Positions 1-7,762 of a stretch of 23,599 nt of DNA are shown in pieces. Made by a program: the position numbers and the translations under genes. This stretch comes from Prorocentrum cordatum. Lineage: Eukaryota; Sar; Dinophyceae; Prorocentrales; Prorocentraceae. The stretch lies in assembly GCA_963575745.1 (NCBI GenBank), contig CAUYUJ010015731.1, positions 292,170 to 315,768 on the forward strand, given 5' to 3'. The first letter of the stretch is position 1, and the number at the start of each line of letters is the position of its first letter. Below the pieces are notes generated by a model. The model searched no databases. It worked only from the letters and a program-made list of their open reading frames with translations, and was not told the origin of the DNA.

Positions 1-115
1 CCTACGGCACCTTCTGCCCCGCCGCTGGGGCGCAGGGCTTCGCCCTGGCCGCGGCCGCGACCCGGCTGGTCGTCGAGGGGCGCGGGGAAAGGCGCGCCGT
101 CGTCGCCGAGCCTCG
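1..115 (+). CDS. Candidate partial exon, product unknown
   Basis: In frame 3 the first 115 bases read as an uninterrupted stretch beginning YGTFCPAAGAQGFALAAAA, with almost every codon ending in G or C (TAC GGC ACC TTC TGC CCC GCC). That bias fits coding sequence of GC-rich dinoflagellates. The frame stays open beyond this point but composition loosens, and a GAG/GTGCAG junction near 115-121 would serve as a 5' splice site. The 5' end lies outside the window, and no family is recognised. It could equally be a chance open frame in GC-rich DNA, where stop codons are rare. The exon end is inferred from the donor-like site only. Confidence 0.3.
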
Positions 116-1020
116 AGGTGCAGAGGCCCTGCTTGCAGTGGGCTCCCATGCCTGGAAACACCCCGCTTGCCTCCAGGGAGCCCTGGGCTCCTGGGGTTTC
201 GACGACTTTGCGACAGAAAGCGTGACGTTCCCACACCAAGAATCAATGGACGTCCTGGGGTCTCAGGGTTGGGTTTCCTGCGGAGGGTTTGTTGTGGTCG
301 ATCTCCGTAGTGTCTCGTCGTGTCGGCCGGCGGCGACCCTGCCGCCGGCGTTCATCTCCGAGCGCCGCCAGCGACCCTGAATCGGTCGGTGTGGAGCGAC
401 CCGAAGTTTCGGAGACGGCCGATCGTTGAAGGTTGAACGATCCCCGTGATGTCAGCAGCCAGCGCCAGGGGGGTCGACACGACACGAACCTGCCGCATCG
501 TCTGTGGCGTCTTAGGCTCGCAGGTTTTTTGGGGGCTTTTCTGGGGGCTCTCGTCGCCGCCGCGGCGGGACGCGGCTCGAGCAGCTGGCCAGGACGCAAC
601 CCGTCGTCGATCGCTCGAGGATGGATCGATCGAGCGACGCCGAGAATGGTGCGTCCTCGCCGATGATCGATCGCTGTCGCTGCCGTCGTCCGAAGAATCG
701 CGCCTGGAGTTTCTGTCGCCCTTTTCGGAATCACGGGGGCCCGTTCTGGGCTCCCAGGGACCGATCCTGGGGGGAAGGGTCGGTCAGGATGGACCCAGAA
801 GTGGTCCGGGGGCCGATCATGACAAGGTTTCGGTCGTCTCAGGTCGCCTTGGGGGGGCGATGCGCCGCGCGATGCGCAACATTAGGGGACCTAGATCGCT
901 GGAGGATCAATCGATCGATGGGCCCAGGTTCGTAGATGTAAGCCTGGGCACTTTTCGGATCCCGTTTCGGCTCACGCGGACCTCTTGGGAACTCTGGGAG
1001 CAGATCGACCTCCATAGGTG
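116..1020. other. GC-rich non-coding stretch with GATCGATC clusters
   Basis: No convincing gene is seen. Several open frames overlap on both strands but none has a recognisable domain. The stretch holds a related pair of sequences at about 606-634 and 892-921 (GATCGCT, GGAGGAT, ATCGATCGA in the same order). The first contains a short inverted repeat, CGCTCGA at 612-618 and TCGAGCG at 630-636. Confidence 0.5.
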
Positions 1021-1034
1021 GAGCTGCTCGTCGT

Positions 1035-1067
<33 letters not shown>

Positions 1068-1196
1068 CTTCGTCGTCGTCGTCATCGTCGTCGCCGTGGT
1101 CTTCGCTCTCGCGGTCGCTGTTGTCGCCGCCGTCGTTGTCGCCGTCGTCGCCGTCTTTGTTGTTGTGGTGTTCATCGTGCTCGTCGTCGTCGTCGT

Positions 1197-1235
<39 letters not shown>

Positions 1236-1487
1236 TTGTCGTCGTCCGTCCGTCCGTCCGTCGTCGTCGTTGCCGTCGTCGTCGTTGTCCGCCCGTCCGT
1301 CCGTCCGTCCGTCCGTCCGTCCGTTGTCGTCGTCGTCGTCGTCGGCGTATCCCTCGTCGTATTCGTCGTCGTCGCCGTCGTCTTCGCTCTTGCGGTCGCT
1401 GTTGTCGCCGCCGTCGTTGTCATCTGCGTCGTCGTCGTTGTTGTTGTCGTGTTCGTCGTCGTCGTAGTCGTCCGTCCGTCCGTCCGT

Positions 1488-1519
<32 letters not shown>

Positions 1520-1534
1520 CAGTCCGCCGCCGTT

Positions 1535-1567
<33 letters not shown>

Positions 1568-1570
1568 TGG
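1021..1570. repeat. Compound GTC / CCGT / CAGT microsatellite
   Basis: About 550 bp are built from GTC triplets interrupted by GCC and TTG variants and by tetranucleotide runs: CCGT near 1245-1262, 1290-1325 and 1470-1494, then CAGT at about 1495-1525, then GTC again to 1567. An imperfect duplication is nested inside: about 1085-1195 matches about 1366-1476 at a 281-bp offset, both containing CTTCGCTCT, GCGGTCGCTGTTGTCGCC and GTCGTTGTC. The open frames here (poly-S, poly-V, poly-R) are consequences of the repeat. Confidence 0.9.
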
Positions 1571-1780
1571 GCCCACTGCTGCTATTTGCGGCTGCTTGGG
1601 CCTGGGGCATCCTCTGCGGGCTCTCTCTCGAGGGGGCCTCTCTGCTGGCCTGTGCCGCCAGCCCCGAGGAAGAGGCAGACGAGAGAAGAGAGGCTCTGGG
1701 AGGCAGGGAGGCACAGCCAGCGTCCCTGGGCGGCGGAGGGGGGACGGTGGCGGCTGCAGTGAGGGGCAAGGTGAGGGTCG

Positions 1781-1920
1781 AGTCGGGCCTGTCCCTCTAC
1801 AGGAGGATTATACATACATAGTAAAAGCATCGTCGGGGGCGAGTTTGTTTTTTTTGAGAATGTGTTGATCATTGTTGGATATGCTTTGACTCGTCTTTAG
1901 TTTTCGTCCGGAGTCCCTCT
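1781..1920. mobile_element. Degenerate copy of the AAGTCGGGCC inverted-repeat element
   Basis: The left end AGTCGGGCCTGTCCCTCTAC at 1781-1800 is the same as the left terminus of the clear copy that starts at 1937. It is followed by an AT-rich core (TATACATACATAG and a run of T at about 1849-1856). The right side, TTTTCGTCCGGAGTCCCTCTG near 1900-1921, only weakly recalls the family's right terminus. It lies about 16 bp before the next copy. The left end is firm; the rest is inference. Confidence 0.5.
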
Positions 1921-1936
1921 GCTCACGGTTAGGGTT

Positions 1937-2126
1937 AAGTCGGGCCTGTCCCTCTACAGGGGAATTTCGACGAATAATCAACAAATAATCAACAAATAAT
2001 CAACAAATAATCAAAAAATAGTCCGGGGACTATTTTTTGAGTATTGTTGGACCTTTTTTTGTGTATTTTTTGGGGTATTTTTTGTATTTCGTCAAAAATC
2101 CCCCTGTAGGGGGACACGCCCGACAT
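1937..2126. mobile_element. AT-rich terminal-inverted-repeat element, copy 1 (MITE-like)
   Basis: The left terminus AAGTCGGGCCTGTCCCTCTA continues as CAGGGGAATTTCGACGAA. The right terminus is its near complement, TTCGTCAAAAATCCCCCTGT followed by AGGGGGACACGCCCGAC, ending near 2124-2126. The interior is AT-rich against a GC-rich background and encodes nothing. At its centre AAAAAATAGTCC (2013-2024) and GGACTATTTTTT (2027-2038) form a perfect 12-bp hairpin around GG. An 8-bp direct repeat, GGTTAGGG, lies just outside both ends (1927-1934 and 2129-2136) and may be a target-site duplication or chance. Short length, long inverted ends and no open frame fit a non-autonomous DNA element; no transposase is present to prove it. 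Confidence 0.75.
1971..2015. repeat. 11-bp tandem repeat, four copies
   Basis: AATAATCAACA-type units recur about four times inside the left half of the inverted-repeat element. Copy 2 (10558-10752) has a single AATAATCAAAC at the matching place, so the expansion is specific to this copy. Confidence 0.85.
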
Positions 2127-2140
2127 AAGGTTAGGGCTCA

Positions 2141-2275
2141 GGGGGGGTCGCCAAGTGATCGCCGACGGGGGCCCGATAAAACCCACCCCGGCCAGGAGAG
2201 CGTGCGGATCTGCCATCGAGGGCCCCTCGCCGACCAATGGCTGGTGTATCGCCGACTCCAGCTCGATGCTCCCCC
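2141..2275. repeat. Dispersed repeat family A, copy 1 (divergent)
   Basis: GAGAGCGTGCGGATCTGCCA, then TCGCCGACC, TATCGCCGACTCCAGCTCGATG and a C-run follow the same order as copies near 10370-10500, 19212-19340 and 19981-20070. This copy starts soon after an inverted-repeat element ends and runs into a CCT tract. Its self-complementary core is eroded. Confidence 0.6.
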
Positions 2276-2369
2276 TCCTCCTCCTCCTCCTCCTCCTCCT
2301 CCTCCTCCTCCTCCTCCTCCTCCTCCCCCTCCTCCTCCTCCTCCTCCTCCTCCTCCCCCTCCTCCTCCT
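2273..2369. repeat. CCT triplet tract
   Basis: Nearly pure CCT repeats with two CCCCT interruptions, giving a strand bias of pyrimidine on plus and purine on minus. The poly-P, poly-L and poly-E frames across it are artefacts of the repeat. Confidence 0.95.
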
Positions 2370-2975
2370 GACGTGAGGTCCCGCCCCCCTCTCGATCCGC
2401 TTCACGGTGGCGGCTGCAGCTCGATTTGCGGAGCCGCACTGGGCGTTCCGCAGGCCTGGTTCTTCTGAAAACCGCCCTGGGCGTTTTTAGCGTTTTGTAT
2501 TCTGGGCTCTTTGAACAGGCTGCAGACGCCAAAAACACGCTACGTTGATTCAGCGTGTTCCATTTAGTTTTGAGCGTTCTCTCAGTCCCGTCGCCGTGGA
2601 TCTGCACCTCTCTAGCGTTTTCTGTTTTCCTGACAAAGATCGCTCCTTGTCTTCACTGCCGTCCTCGCTCCCGCTCTCCTGCTCCTACCGCCTCCCGTGC
2701 CTCCCGCTCCGCGCGCAGAGCGGAGAGCTAAAAACGCACAGAAGACGCTCTGACGCCGGTCTAACACCGGCGCGGAACAGGGCCAGCGGCCCCGCGACCA
2801 GCCAGCAGCGACGACCAGAGACGAGCGACATGATTCTCATACAGATAGAGGGAGGACTGGACCCCAGGAGAGGGAACTGAGGACGTGGTTGACGACAATG
2901 TGAGGCAGCGCAATCAATTTATATTACACCTGAGAAAACCCAATCAGTGGATGATTTGAAATTTAGTCTTACGGA
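2370..2975. other. No recognisable gene
   Basis: Mixed-composition sequence. The open frame on plus at 2545-2880 resembles no family I know. From about 2890 the sequence becomes more AT-rich, leading into the next minisatellite. Nothing else can be supported. Confidence 0.5.
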
Positions 2976-3232
2976 TCTTGACATCGATTGTGAGATCGAC
3001 AATGAGATCGATAGTGGAATCGATAGTTGACGATTGTAAGGTCGATCGTGAGACCGAGAGTGAAATCGACTCAATGAGATCGATAGGGAGATCGATCGCG
3101 AGATCGTTCGTGCGATTTCTAGTGAGATCGCTTGCGAGATCGATTGTGAGATCGATTGTGAGATCGATGGTGAGATCGATAGAGAGGTGGGAGATGATAT
3201 CGATGCTGAGACCGATCGATAAGAAGATCGAC
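2976..3232. repeat. 12-bp GAGATCGATNGT minisatellite
   Basis: Units of GAGATCGATTGT and variants recur with a 12-bp period, cleanest at 3125-3185 and degenerate on both sides. Because 12 is a multiple of three, all frames give four-residue peptide repeats (RSIV on plus, IDLT on minus) without implying coding. GATC occurs in most units, which makes the stretch unusually dense in that site. Confidence 0.9.
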
Positions 3233-3834
3233 CAGGAACCAGCGAACCTGGGAACCTCGCCGCCCACCGAAGTCGGCCCGTGAACCGGGAACCCGGGAAC
3301 CCGGGAGCCCGGCCTGCCACCAAAATCGGCGTGAAACATTCGCCTTCCCTTTCATTATCCGCTAGGACCCCTTCAGTGCAAGCACTGATTGGGGGATGAA
3401 AACGGTAAAAACCAGAGCTCGAAGCGCACAATAAAGGATATGAAAGCGCTAAACCTCGGAGCTCAAAACGGATAAGCATGACTCGTGCTTTATTAACGTG
3501 TTTAGCTTTCCTGTTGGGACTTAAAGGGGAAGCTAATCAGATGATTTCCAACAGCCAGGGCATATTTGAGGTCTGAGACGGTCAAACATCAACTCAGGTT
3601 GGAGCCGTACGTAGACGCTAAGGTGTACGGGCCTTCGCCCGACACATGGTGTTCATCTTTGGTTCAACGTCTCACGCTCGCGAGCCCACCCCGAGGAGTG
3701 CCCTCTATACCATACTGTACGCGGTGGCATACCTGGACACGCTCTTGCCCCCGATCGGGACCAAGAGCCGACCTCGGGAAAGCGTTCTGGATTTCTGGAG
3801 GTCCACTAAAACAGGGCTAGGATCGGGATGAATC
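3233..3834. other. No recognised gene; short repeats
   Basis: GAACCCGGGAAC-type short repeats lie at about 3280-3312. The plus open frame at 3646-3831 contains a fairly hydrophobic stretch (ALYTILYAVAYLDTLLPP) with no family recognised, and a second plus frame overlaps it. I cannot support a gene. Confidence 0.4.
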
Positions 3835-3886
3835 GCTCCAGAGCGTTCCGGAGCGCTCTCAGAGCGTTCCGGAACGCTCTGGAGCG
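3834..3886. repeat. Near-perfect palindrome with 25-26-bp arms
   Basis: The left arm, 3835-3859, starts GCTCCAGAGCGTTCCGGAGC. It is complementary to the right arm, 3861-3885, ending GCGTTCCGGAACGCTCTGGA GC. Only one base of 25 mismatches, and the centre is a single C at 3860. Flanking C and G at 3834 and 3886 extend the pairing by one. Each arm contains AGAGCGTTCCGGA, so the palindrome may have grown from a shorter unit. Confidence 0.9.
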
Positions 3887-4204
3887 GCCGCGGCGCCCAA
3901 TACATCCTCCAAACCCGCCGATTCTCAGAGATTTCGAGTTATCCCGATCCGATCTTGTCCCGATCTTCGCGTCGTTTTCTCCACGTCGTGAGGGACACAG
4001 CGAGGCCTCGGGGGTCCGGGAGGCCGCCCTATGGGCGTTCCCGAGGCGGCCTCGCTGTCGAGGGGCCGAGGGGCCGGACCGCCTCCTCGTCGGCGCCTCC
4101 TCGGCGGGACGGGGCGTGGGGCGGGGGCCCTGCGGCGGGCAGACGGGCAGACGGACGGGCAGGAGCCTCGGGTCCAGGTGGGCGTGCTGGCAGGAATGAT
4201 AAAT

Positions 4205-4230
4205 CACAAATGTATTTAGTGGCATTTGTG
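4205..4230. repeat. Inverted repeat CACAAATG / CATTTGTG
   Basis: Perfect 8-bp arms at 4205-4212 and 4223-4230 with a 10-base loop. It sits in a short AT-rich island between GC-rich DNA and the 3' side of the LINE remnant. No poly-T or coding context points to a terminator. Confidence 0.6.
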
Positions 4231-4300
4231 TATGATACTAGCAACACATCAACACAAATCTAGGTTTAACAAATAATCCATGGGAGGCGTGGCCAGAACT

Positions 4301-4379
4301 CCACGCGAAGCGCTCGAAGCACAGGGGTGCGGCCAAGCGCCCCACGAGGCACTCGAAGCGCGGAGGTGTGACCCAGCGC
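4301..4379. repeat. 39-bp tandem duplication
   Basis: Two diverged copies are anchored by CTCGAAGC at 4313 and 4352. Both units run CCACG, CTCGAAGC, a GG-rich segment and AGCGC in the same order. Confidence 0.75.
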
Positions 4380-4436
4380 CATGCCTGGAGATGGCGACGG
4401 CGGATGAAGACGACGATGATAGAACTGCTCACCCGT

Positions 4437-5010
4437 TCAAACATGTTGCGGCACATTGTAAACTGAAGACGCCCATTGTTGTCTCGGTCGTCCGCGCCTG
4501 CGCTTGCGGGCCCAAGTCATCGGCGACCCATCGCCATTGCAGACGGTTCGATCTACCGAAGCAGCAGGCCCATGTGCAACAATCTTCTCGTACAACTTGA
4601 TTTGTCTACCAGCCCAAGCTTGCGATAGCGGTTTTGTCCCAGCCTGGTCGAGAGCGTTTGCGTTGATGACCCGTGATATGAAAGAGTCAGGGATTCCAAG
4701 AAGACGTCGCAAACATCGGCAATCTAAAGCATAGAGTTGGTATCTGCCTGCTTTCAACAGCCACAAGGAATCCAATACATATCATAGTTTGCTCAGAACA
4801 ACGCTGTCGTAGATCTTGTGTTTTTCGTCTCCAGCCAAGAGGTGCGTGCGACCACAGCTTGCTAAGTTGATTGAAATGCTTTCTTGCGCCTCCCAACCTT
4901 CTGCATAGCTCCGCAGACACCCTCCCGCTACATGTAAGCTGACCTCCCACATCCATAGCATGCAGCGTCCAGGACAGTCTTGATGTTACCTCCGTTTGGT
5001 GTCGTAACAT
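4437..5010 (-). pseudogene. LINE-type retrotransposon fragment, C-terminal part of the RT polyprotein
   Basis: Read on the minus strand, two overlapping frames together carry the usual landmarks of the region after the reverse-transcriptase catalytic core in dinoflagellate non-LTR elements. The upstream frame (5010 to about 4805) has RVSAELCRRL and FNQLSKLWSHA. The downstream frame (from about 4781) has DSLWLLKAG, LDCRCLRRLLGI, SFISRVINANAL, AGTKPLSQ and a terminal RRRGRPRQQWASSVY. A frameshift near 4805 and an in-frame TGA at 4784-4782 separate the two, so it is dead. The catalytic YxDD region and the endonuclease would lie beyond 5010, and I do not find them, so this is a fragment, as 5'-truncated LINE copies often are. 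Family assignment rests on motif order from memory of the family, not on a search. Confidence 0.8.
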
Positions 5011-5016
5011 TTTGAT

Positions 5017-5032
5017 GTGCAGAGATCTGCAC
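5017..5032. repeat. Palindrome GTGCAGA-GA-TCTGCAC
   Basis: Perfect 7-bp arms around GA, immediately upstream (on the minus strand) of the detected LINE fragment. It may mark a junction or be chance. Confidence 0.45.
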
Positions 5033-5040
5033 CTGCGGAC

Positions 5041-5154
5041 CTAGCAAGATCTGCCCTCCAAGAGGCGCACACGTTTCGGGATTCGGGGGCTCCGGTACGA
5101 GCCGTTGCCGCTGGCCCGTCTGGCCGCCCCGCCGCTGGGCTTCGGTTCAGTGTT
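5041..5154 (-). CDS. Candidate terminal exon on minus, product unknown
   Basis: On the minus strand a long TCC tract (complement of 5166-5314) leads through C-rich sequence to CGCAG at about 5159-5155. After this AG-type acceptor, a frame beginning NTEPKPSGGAARRASGNG runs to a TAG at 5043-5041. A pyrimidine tract followed by CAG is what a 3' splice site looks like. The plus strand also has an open, fairly biased frame here (YEPLPLARLAAPPLGFGSVF), so the strand is uncertain. No domain is recognised. Confidence 0.2.
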   Translation of the reverse strand, partial: NTEPKPSGGAARRASGNGSYRSPRIPKRVRLLEGRSC

Positions 5155-5165
5155 CTGCGTGCGGG

Positions 5166-5314
5166 GGGAGGGGGAGGAGGAGGAGGAGAAGGAGGAGGAG
5201 GAGGAGGAGGAGGAGGAGGAGGAGGAGGAGGAGGAGGAGTGGAGGAGGAGGAGGAGGGGGAGTTGGGGGAGGAGGGGGAGGAGGAGGAGGAGGAGGAGGA
5301 GGAGGAGGAGGAGG
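5166..5314. repeat. GGA triplet tract
   Basis: About 150 bp of GGA/GAG repeats on plus with one GTGGA and one GTTGG interruption. It is a purine-pyrimidine mirror-type sequence. Confidence 0.95.
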
Positions 5315-5428
5315 CCTCCCGCGAGCCTCACGGGAGGCTCTCCAGAGGGGTTTTTTGGCGGCCTCTCGGTCCTCCAGGCGTTGTCCCCATCAGAGGCCCA
5401 GATCGCGGACAGAGCACCCACCGTGTTT

Positions 5429-5575
5429 CTGTGTGTGTGTGTGTGTGACGCCTGGAGGTCTGGGATTCTCTTCCTCTCTCCCCCATCTCTCTCTCTCTCT
5501 CTCTCTCTCTCCCTCTCTGCCTCTCTCTCTCTCTCGCCCTCCCTCTCCTTCTCTTTCTCCTTTTCTCTCGCTCTG
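5429..5575. repeat. GT run followed by CT run
   Basis: TGTGTG runs at about 5430-5447, then CT dinucleotides at about 5486-5575 with CCCT and TTCT interruptions. CT-rich sequence continues discontinuously to about 5805. No gene is seen in 5576-5965. Confidence 0.9.
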
Positions 5576-5934
5576 AAGCGGACAGATCAGAAAGCAGCTA
5601 TCTGTCTGACCGACATGCGGCATCACAGACACGAAATCCTTCTCTTCCTCCCTCCTTTTTGGCCATAGTTTCATTACCGTTATTACCATTCACCTCCCTC
5701 TTCGCCTTCTGGTCCTCCCACTCCTCATTCCTCCCTACGTCCCGTCCCTCTTCGCCTACTCCTCGCCCTCCCTCTCCTCCTGCTCCTTTCCATCCTCCCC
5801 CTTCAGATTCGGGACCTTGGAGAGGAGTGCACCACGGCCAATCTCACACCCAAGAGGCGGGAGATTCATGATCGTTTATCCCGAGGGCTTAAGCCCAAGG
5901 AGTCGGTATCTTTGTGACGCTTCGCGTCTGTTCC

Positions 5935-5952
5935 GATTCCGATTCCGATTCC
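5935..5952. repeat. CCGATT hexamer repeat
   Basis: Three units of TTCCGA/CCGATT occur in a row just before the TCC tract. Confidence 0.6.
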
Positions 5953-5965
5953 CATCGTCATCGTT

Positions 5966-6092
5966 CTCCTCCGTTCTTCCTTCTCCTCCCCCTCCCCCTC
6001 ACCCTCCCCCTCTCCCTCCTCCTCCTCCTCTTCTTCCTCCTCCTCCTCCTCTTCCTCCTCCTCCTCCTCTTCCTCCTCCTCCTCCTCCGCTT
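5966..6092. repeat. TCC tract with an 18-bp higher-order unit
   Basis: The first half is irregular CCT/TTC. From about 6031 the unit TTC followed by five CTC triplets repeats about three times, giving an 18-bp period on top of the 3-bp one. It is followed by GGAGG-rich sequence with several AG-ending pyrimidine stretches. Confidence 0.9.
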
Positions 6093-6411
6093 CCCTTGGA
6101 GGTCTCTGGAGGCCCCCGGAGGTCCCTGGAGACCCGGAGGCCTCGGAGGCCAGAAGCGCGCGAAACATTGCCGAGCACACCAGTCCGCGATGGTCCCCGG
6201 CCTGCGGCCGTCCTCCGCTCCTCGCGGCCCTCCCCTCGCCGCAGCCGTTTTCTCTGGCCCGGCGCTCTCGTGACGCGCCCGGAGTGCCCTCCTCCGCGCA
6301 CCATTTACTGACTCGTACATACTCACTAGTTCCAAGCGATGCCTGCCACACGGTGCCAGGCGGGAGCCCCCCACGGCAGCAGGAGGAGGGGCACGGTGGA
6401 GGGGCGGGGAG
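6093..6411. other. GC-rich interval between two triplet tracts
   Basis: Open frames exist on both strands. The minus frame contains GTIADWCARQCFARFWPP and the plus frame contains HQSAMVPGLRPSSAPRGPPL. Both are plausible-looking but unrecognised and overlap each other, so neither can be called. Confidence 0.35.
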
Positions 6412-6545
6412 AGGTGGAGGAGGAGGAGGAGGAGGAGGAGGAGGAGGAGGAGGAGGAGGAGGAGGAGGAGGAGGAGGAGGAGGAGTTGGAGGAGGAGGAG
6501 GAGGAGAAGGAGCAGGAGGAGGAGGAGCAGGAGGAGGATGAGGAA
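6412..6545. repeat. GGA triplet tract
   Basis: Nearly pure GGA on plus to about 6485, then GGA mixed with GCA and GAT to 6545, followed by acidic-looking codons that grade out of the repeat. Confidence 0.95.
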
Positions 6546-6668
6546 GAGGATCCCCTCCCACTCCAACTGATGGTGGTGGAGGAAAAGAGGCCCATCAAGA
6601 AACGACGACGGCGACGTCGGCAGCGGCGGCGGAAGCGGCGGCGGTGTCGCTGCACGGCGCAAGGCCAC

Positions 6669-6780
6669 CTTCCTGATGGCCGCGGCCTGCGGCCTCCTCG
6701 CGCGCGCGGCACCCGCGCCCAGCGAGCTCGGCCAGTTCGAGGATGCTCTCGGCGGCGACGACGAGGTCAATCTGCTCCAG
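6669..6780. CDS. Candidate short exon, strand ambiguous
   Basis: This 112-bp island between GGA tracts is not repetitive and is biased on both strands. On minus, a TCC-rich tract leads to GGAGCAG at about 6778-6772, followed by a helical-looking frame (IDLVVAAESILELAELAGRG) and a possible donor AAG/GTGGCC at 6669/6668. On plus, an ATG at 6676 opens MAAACGLLARAAPAPSELGQ and FEDALGGDDEVNLLQ, which has a weak signal-peptide look and even stronger GC3. Only one can be real, if either. Minus is slightly favoured by the splice-site context. No family is recognised. Confidence 0.3.
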
Positions 6781-6900
6781 GACGGGCGGCCAGGATAATC
6801 GCTTTGGAGAAGGAGGAGGAGGAGGAGGAGGAGGAGGAAGGACGGGCGGCCAGGATAATCGCTTTGGAGAAGGAGGAGGAGGAGGAGGAGGAGGAGGAAG
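6779..6900. repeat. Exact 60-bp tandem duplication
   Basis: Bases 6781-6840 and 6841-6900 are identical: GACGGGCGGCCAGGATAATC, then GCTTTGGAGAAGG and GGA repeats ending GAAG. Two further bases (AG) upstream also match. The unit joins part of the non-repetitive island to the start of a GGA tract. Confidence 0.97.
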
Positions 6901-7145
6901 AGGAGGAGGAGGAGGAGGAGGAGGAGGCGGAGGAGGAGGAGGGGAGGAGGAGGAGGAGGAGGAGGAGGAGGAGGAGGAGAGGAGGAGGAGGCGGAGGAGG
7001 AGGAGGAGGAGGGAGGAGGAGGAGGAGGATGGAGGAGGATGAGGAGGAAGGAGGAGGAGGAGGAGGAGGAGGAGAGGAGGAGGAGGCGGAGTAGGAGGAG
7101 GAGGAGGAGGAGGAGGAGGAGGAGGAGAGGGGGAGGAGGCGGTGA
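6868..7145. repeat. Long GGA tract with GGC, GAG and GGAT variants
   Basis: About 280 bp of GGA, with single G or A slips that shift the phase (for example near 6937-6945, 6977-6981 and 7069-7073). Because the phase changes, no frame stays poly-E throughout, which argues against selection on a protein. Confidence 0.95.
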
Positions 7146-7500
7146 AGGGGGAGGAGGAGGATCGAACATGGACTAGGATCGAGGATCATCGAGGATCGAG
7201 GAGGGAGGACGGGGAGGACAGCAGCGGGACGAAGAGGAGGAAGGAAAGGGAAGAGGACGAGGGATTGGAAGAGGAATTGGCAGAGGGAGAGAGGGTGGAG
7301 GAGGTGGAGGACGATCGAGAAGACGGCGGAGGAGATCGTGGATCGAGGAAGAGGAGGATGATCGATGTGGTTCGGGCAGGATCGAGGTAGATCGAGGAGG
7401 AGGACGAGGAGGAGGAGGATGAAGAGGAGACGGATCCAGAAGGATCGAGGATTGAAGATCGAAGAGGGTCGAGCATCGAGGAAGAGGGGGACGCCCGTGG
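7146..7500. repeat. Degenerate GATCGAGGA-rich stretch
   Basis: GATCGAGGA and GAGGATCGAG variants recur irregularly (7170-7205, 7308-7360, 7378-7400, 7445-7485), interleaved with GGA-type sequence. They look like a decayed continuation of the GGA tract into which GATCGA units were introduced. Frames read charged low-complexity sequence on plus and SSS-rich on minus. Confidence 0.7.
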
Positions 7501-7672
7501 CGGCAGCGACGAGCCTGGTCTGCTGAAGGACAGTCCGGGTCTACGCCCAAATCCGTTTCTGATGGTCCCGGGGTCCGACAGCGGGCCCCAGAGGCCGACA
7601 TCGAGGAAGCATGTCGGGATGAAACCACATCGCATGACTCGTCGGAGATTTGGATGGGTGGTGACCCCCCTA

Positions 7673-7719
7673 GTGGCGATCCCCCTTGGCACTGCTCGAG
7701 AGGTACTTCCTGAACGTGC
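7673..7719 (-). CDS. Candidate very short terminal exon on minus
   Basis: On the minus strand the TCC tract (complement of 7721-7762) ends directly in CTCAG, an excellent 3' splice site. The next bases read TFRKYLSSSAKGDRH in one frame and then TAG. No other support exists, and 15 codons is too little to recognise. Confidence 0.2.
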
Positions 7720-7762
7720 TGAGGAGGAGGAGGAGGAGGAGAAGGAGGAGGAGGAGGAGATA
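7720..7762. repeat. GGA triplet tract
   Basis: A short GAG/GGA run with one GAAG interruption, beginning right after a CTGAG on plus. Confidence 0.9.

Noticed and set aside
446-1762. 438-residue plus-strand open frame rich in S, V and R
   Set aside because: Most of it is translation of the GTC/CCGT microsatellite; no domain in the non-repetitive start.
4543-4556. GGTTCGATCTACC as a possible tRNA T-loop
   Set aside because: No matching acceptor stem, anticodon arm or A-box around it, and it lies in the LINE remnant.
5958-7169. 403-residue minus-strand open frame rich in L, R and S
   Set aside because: It spans several TCC tracts and changes residue type with repeat phase; not a protein.
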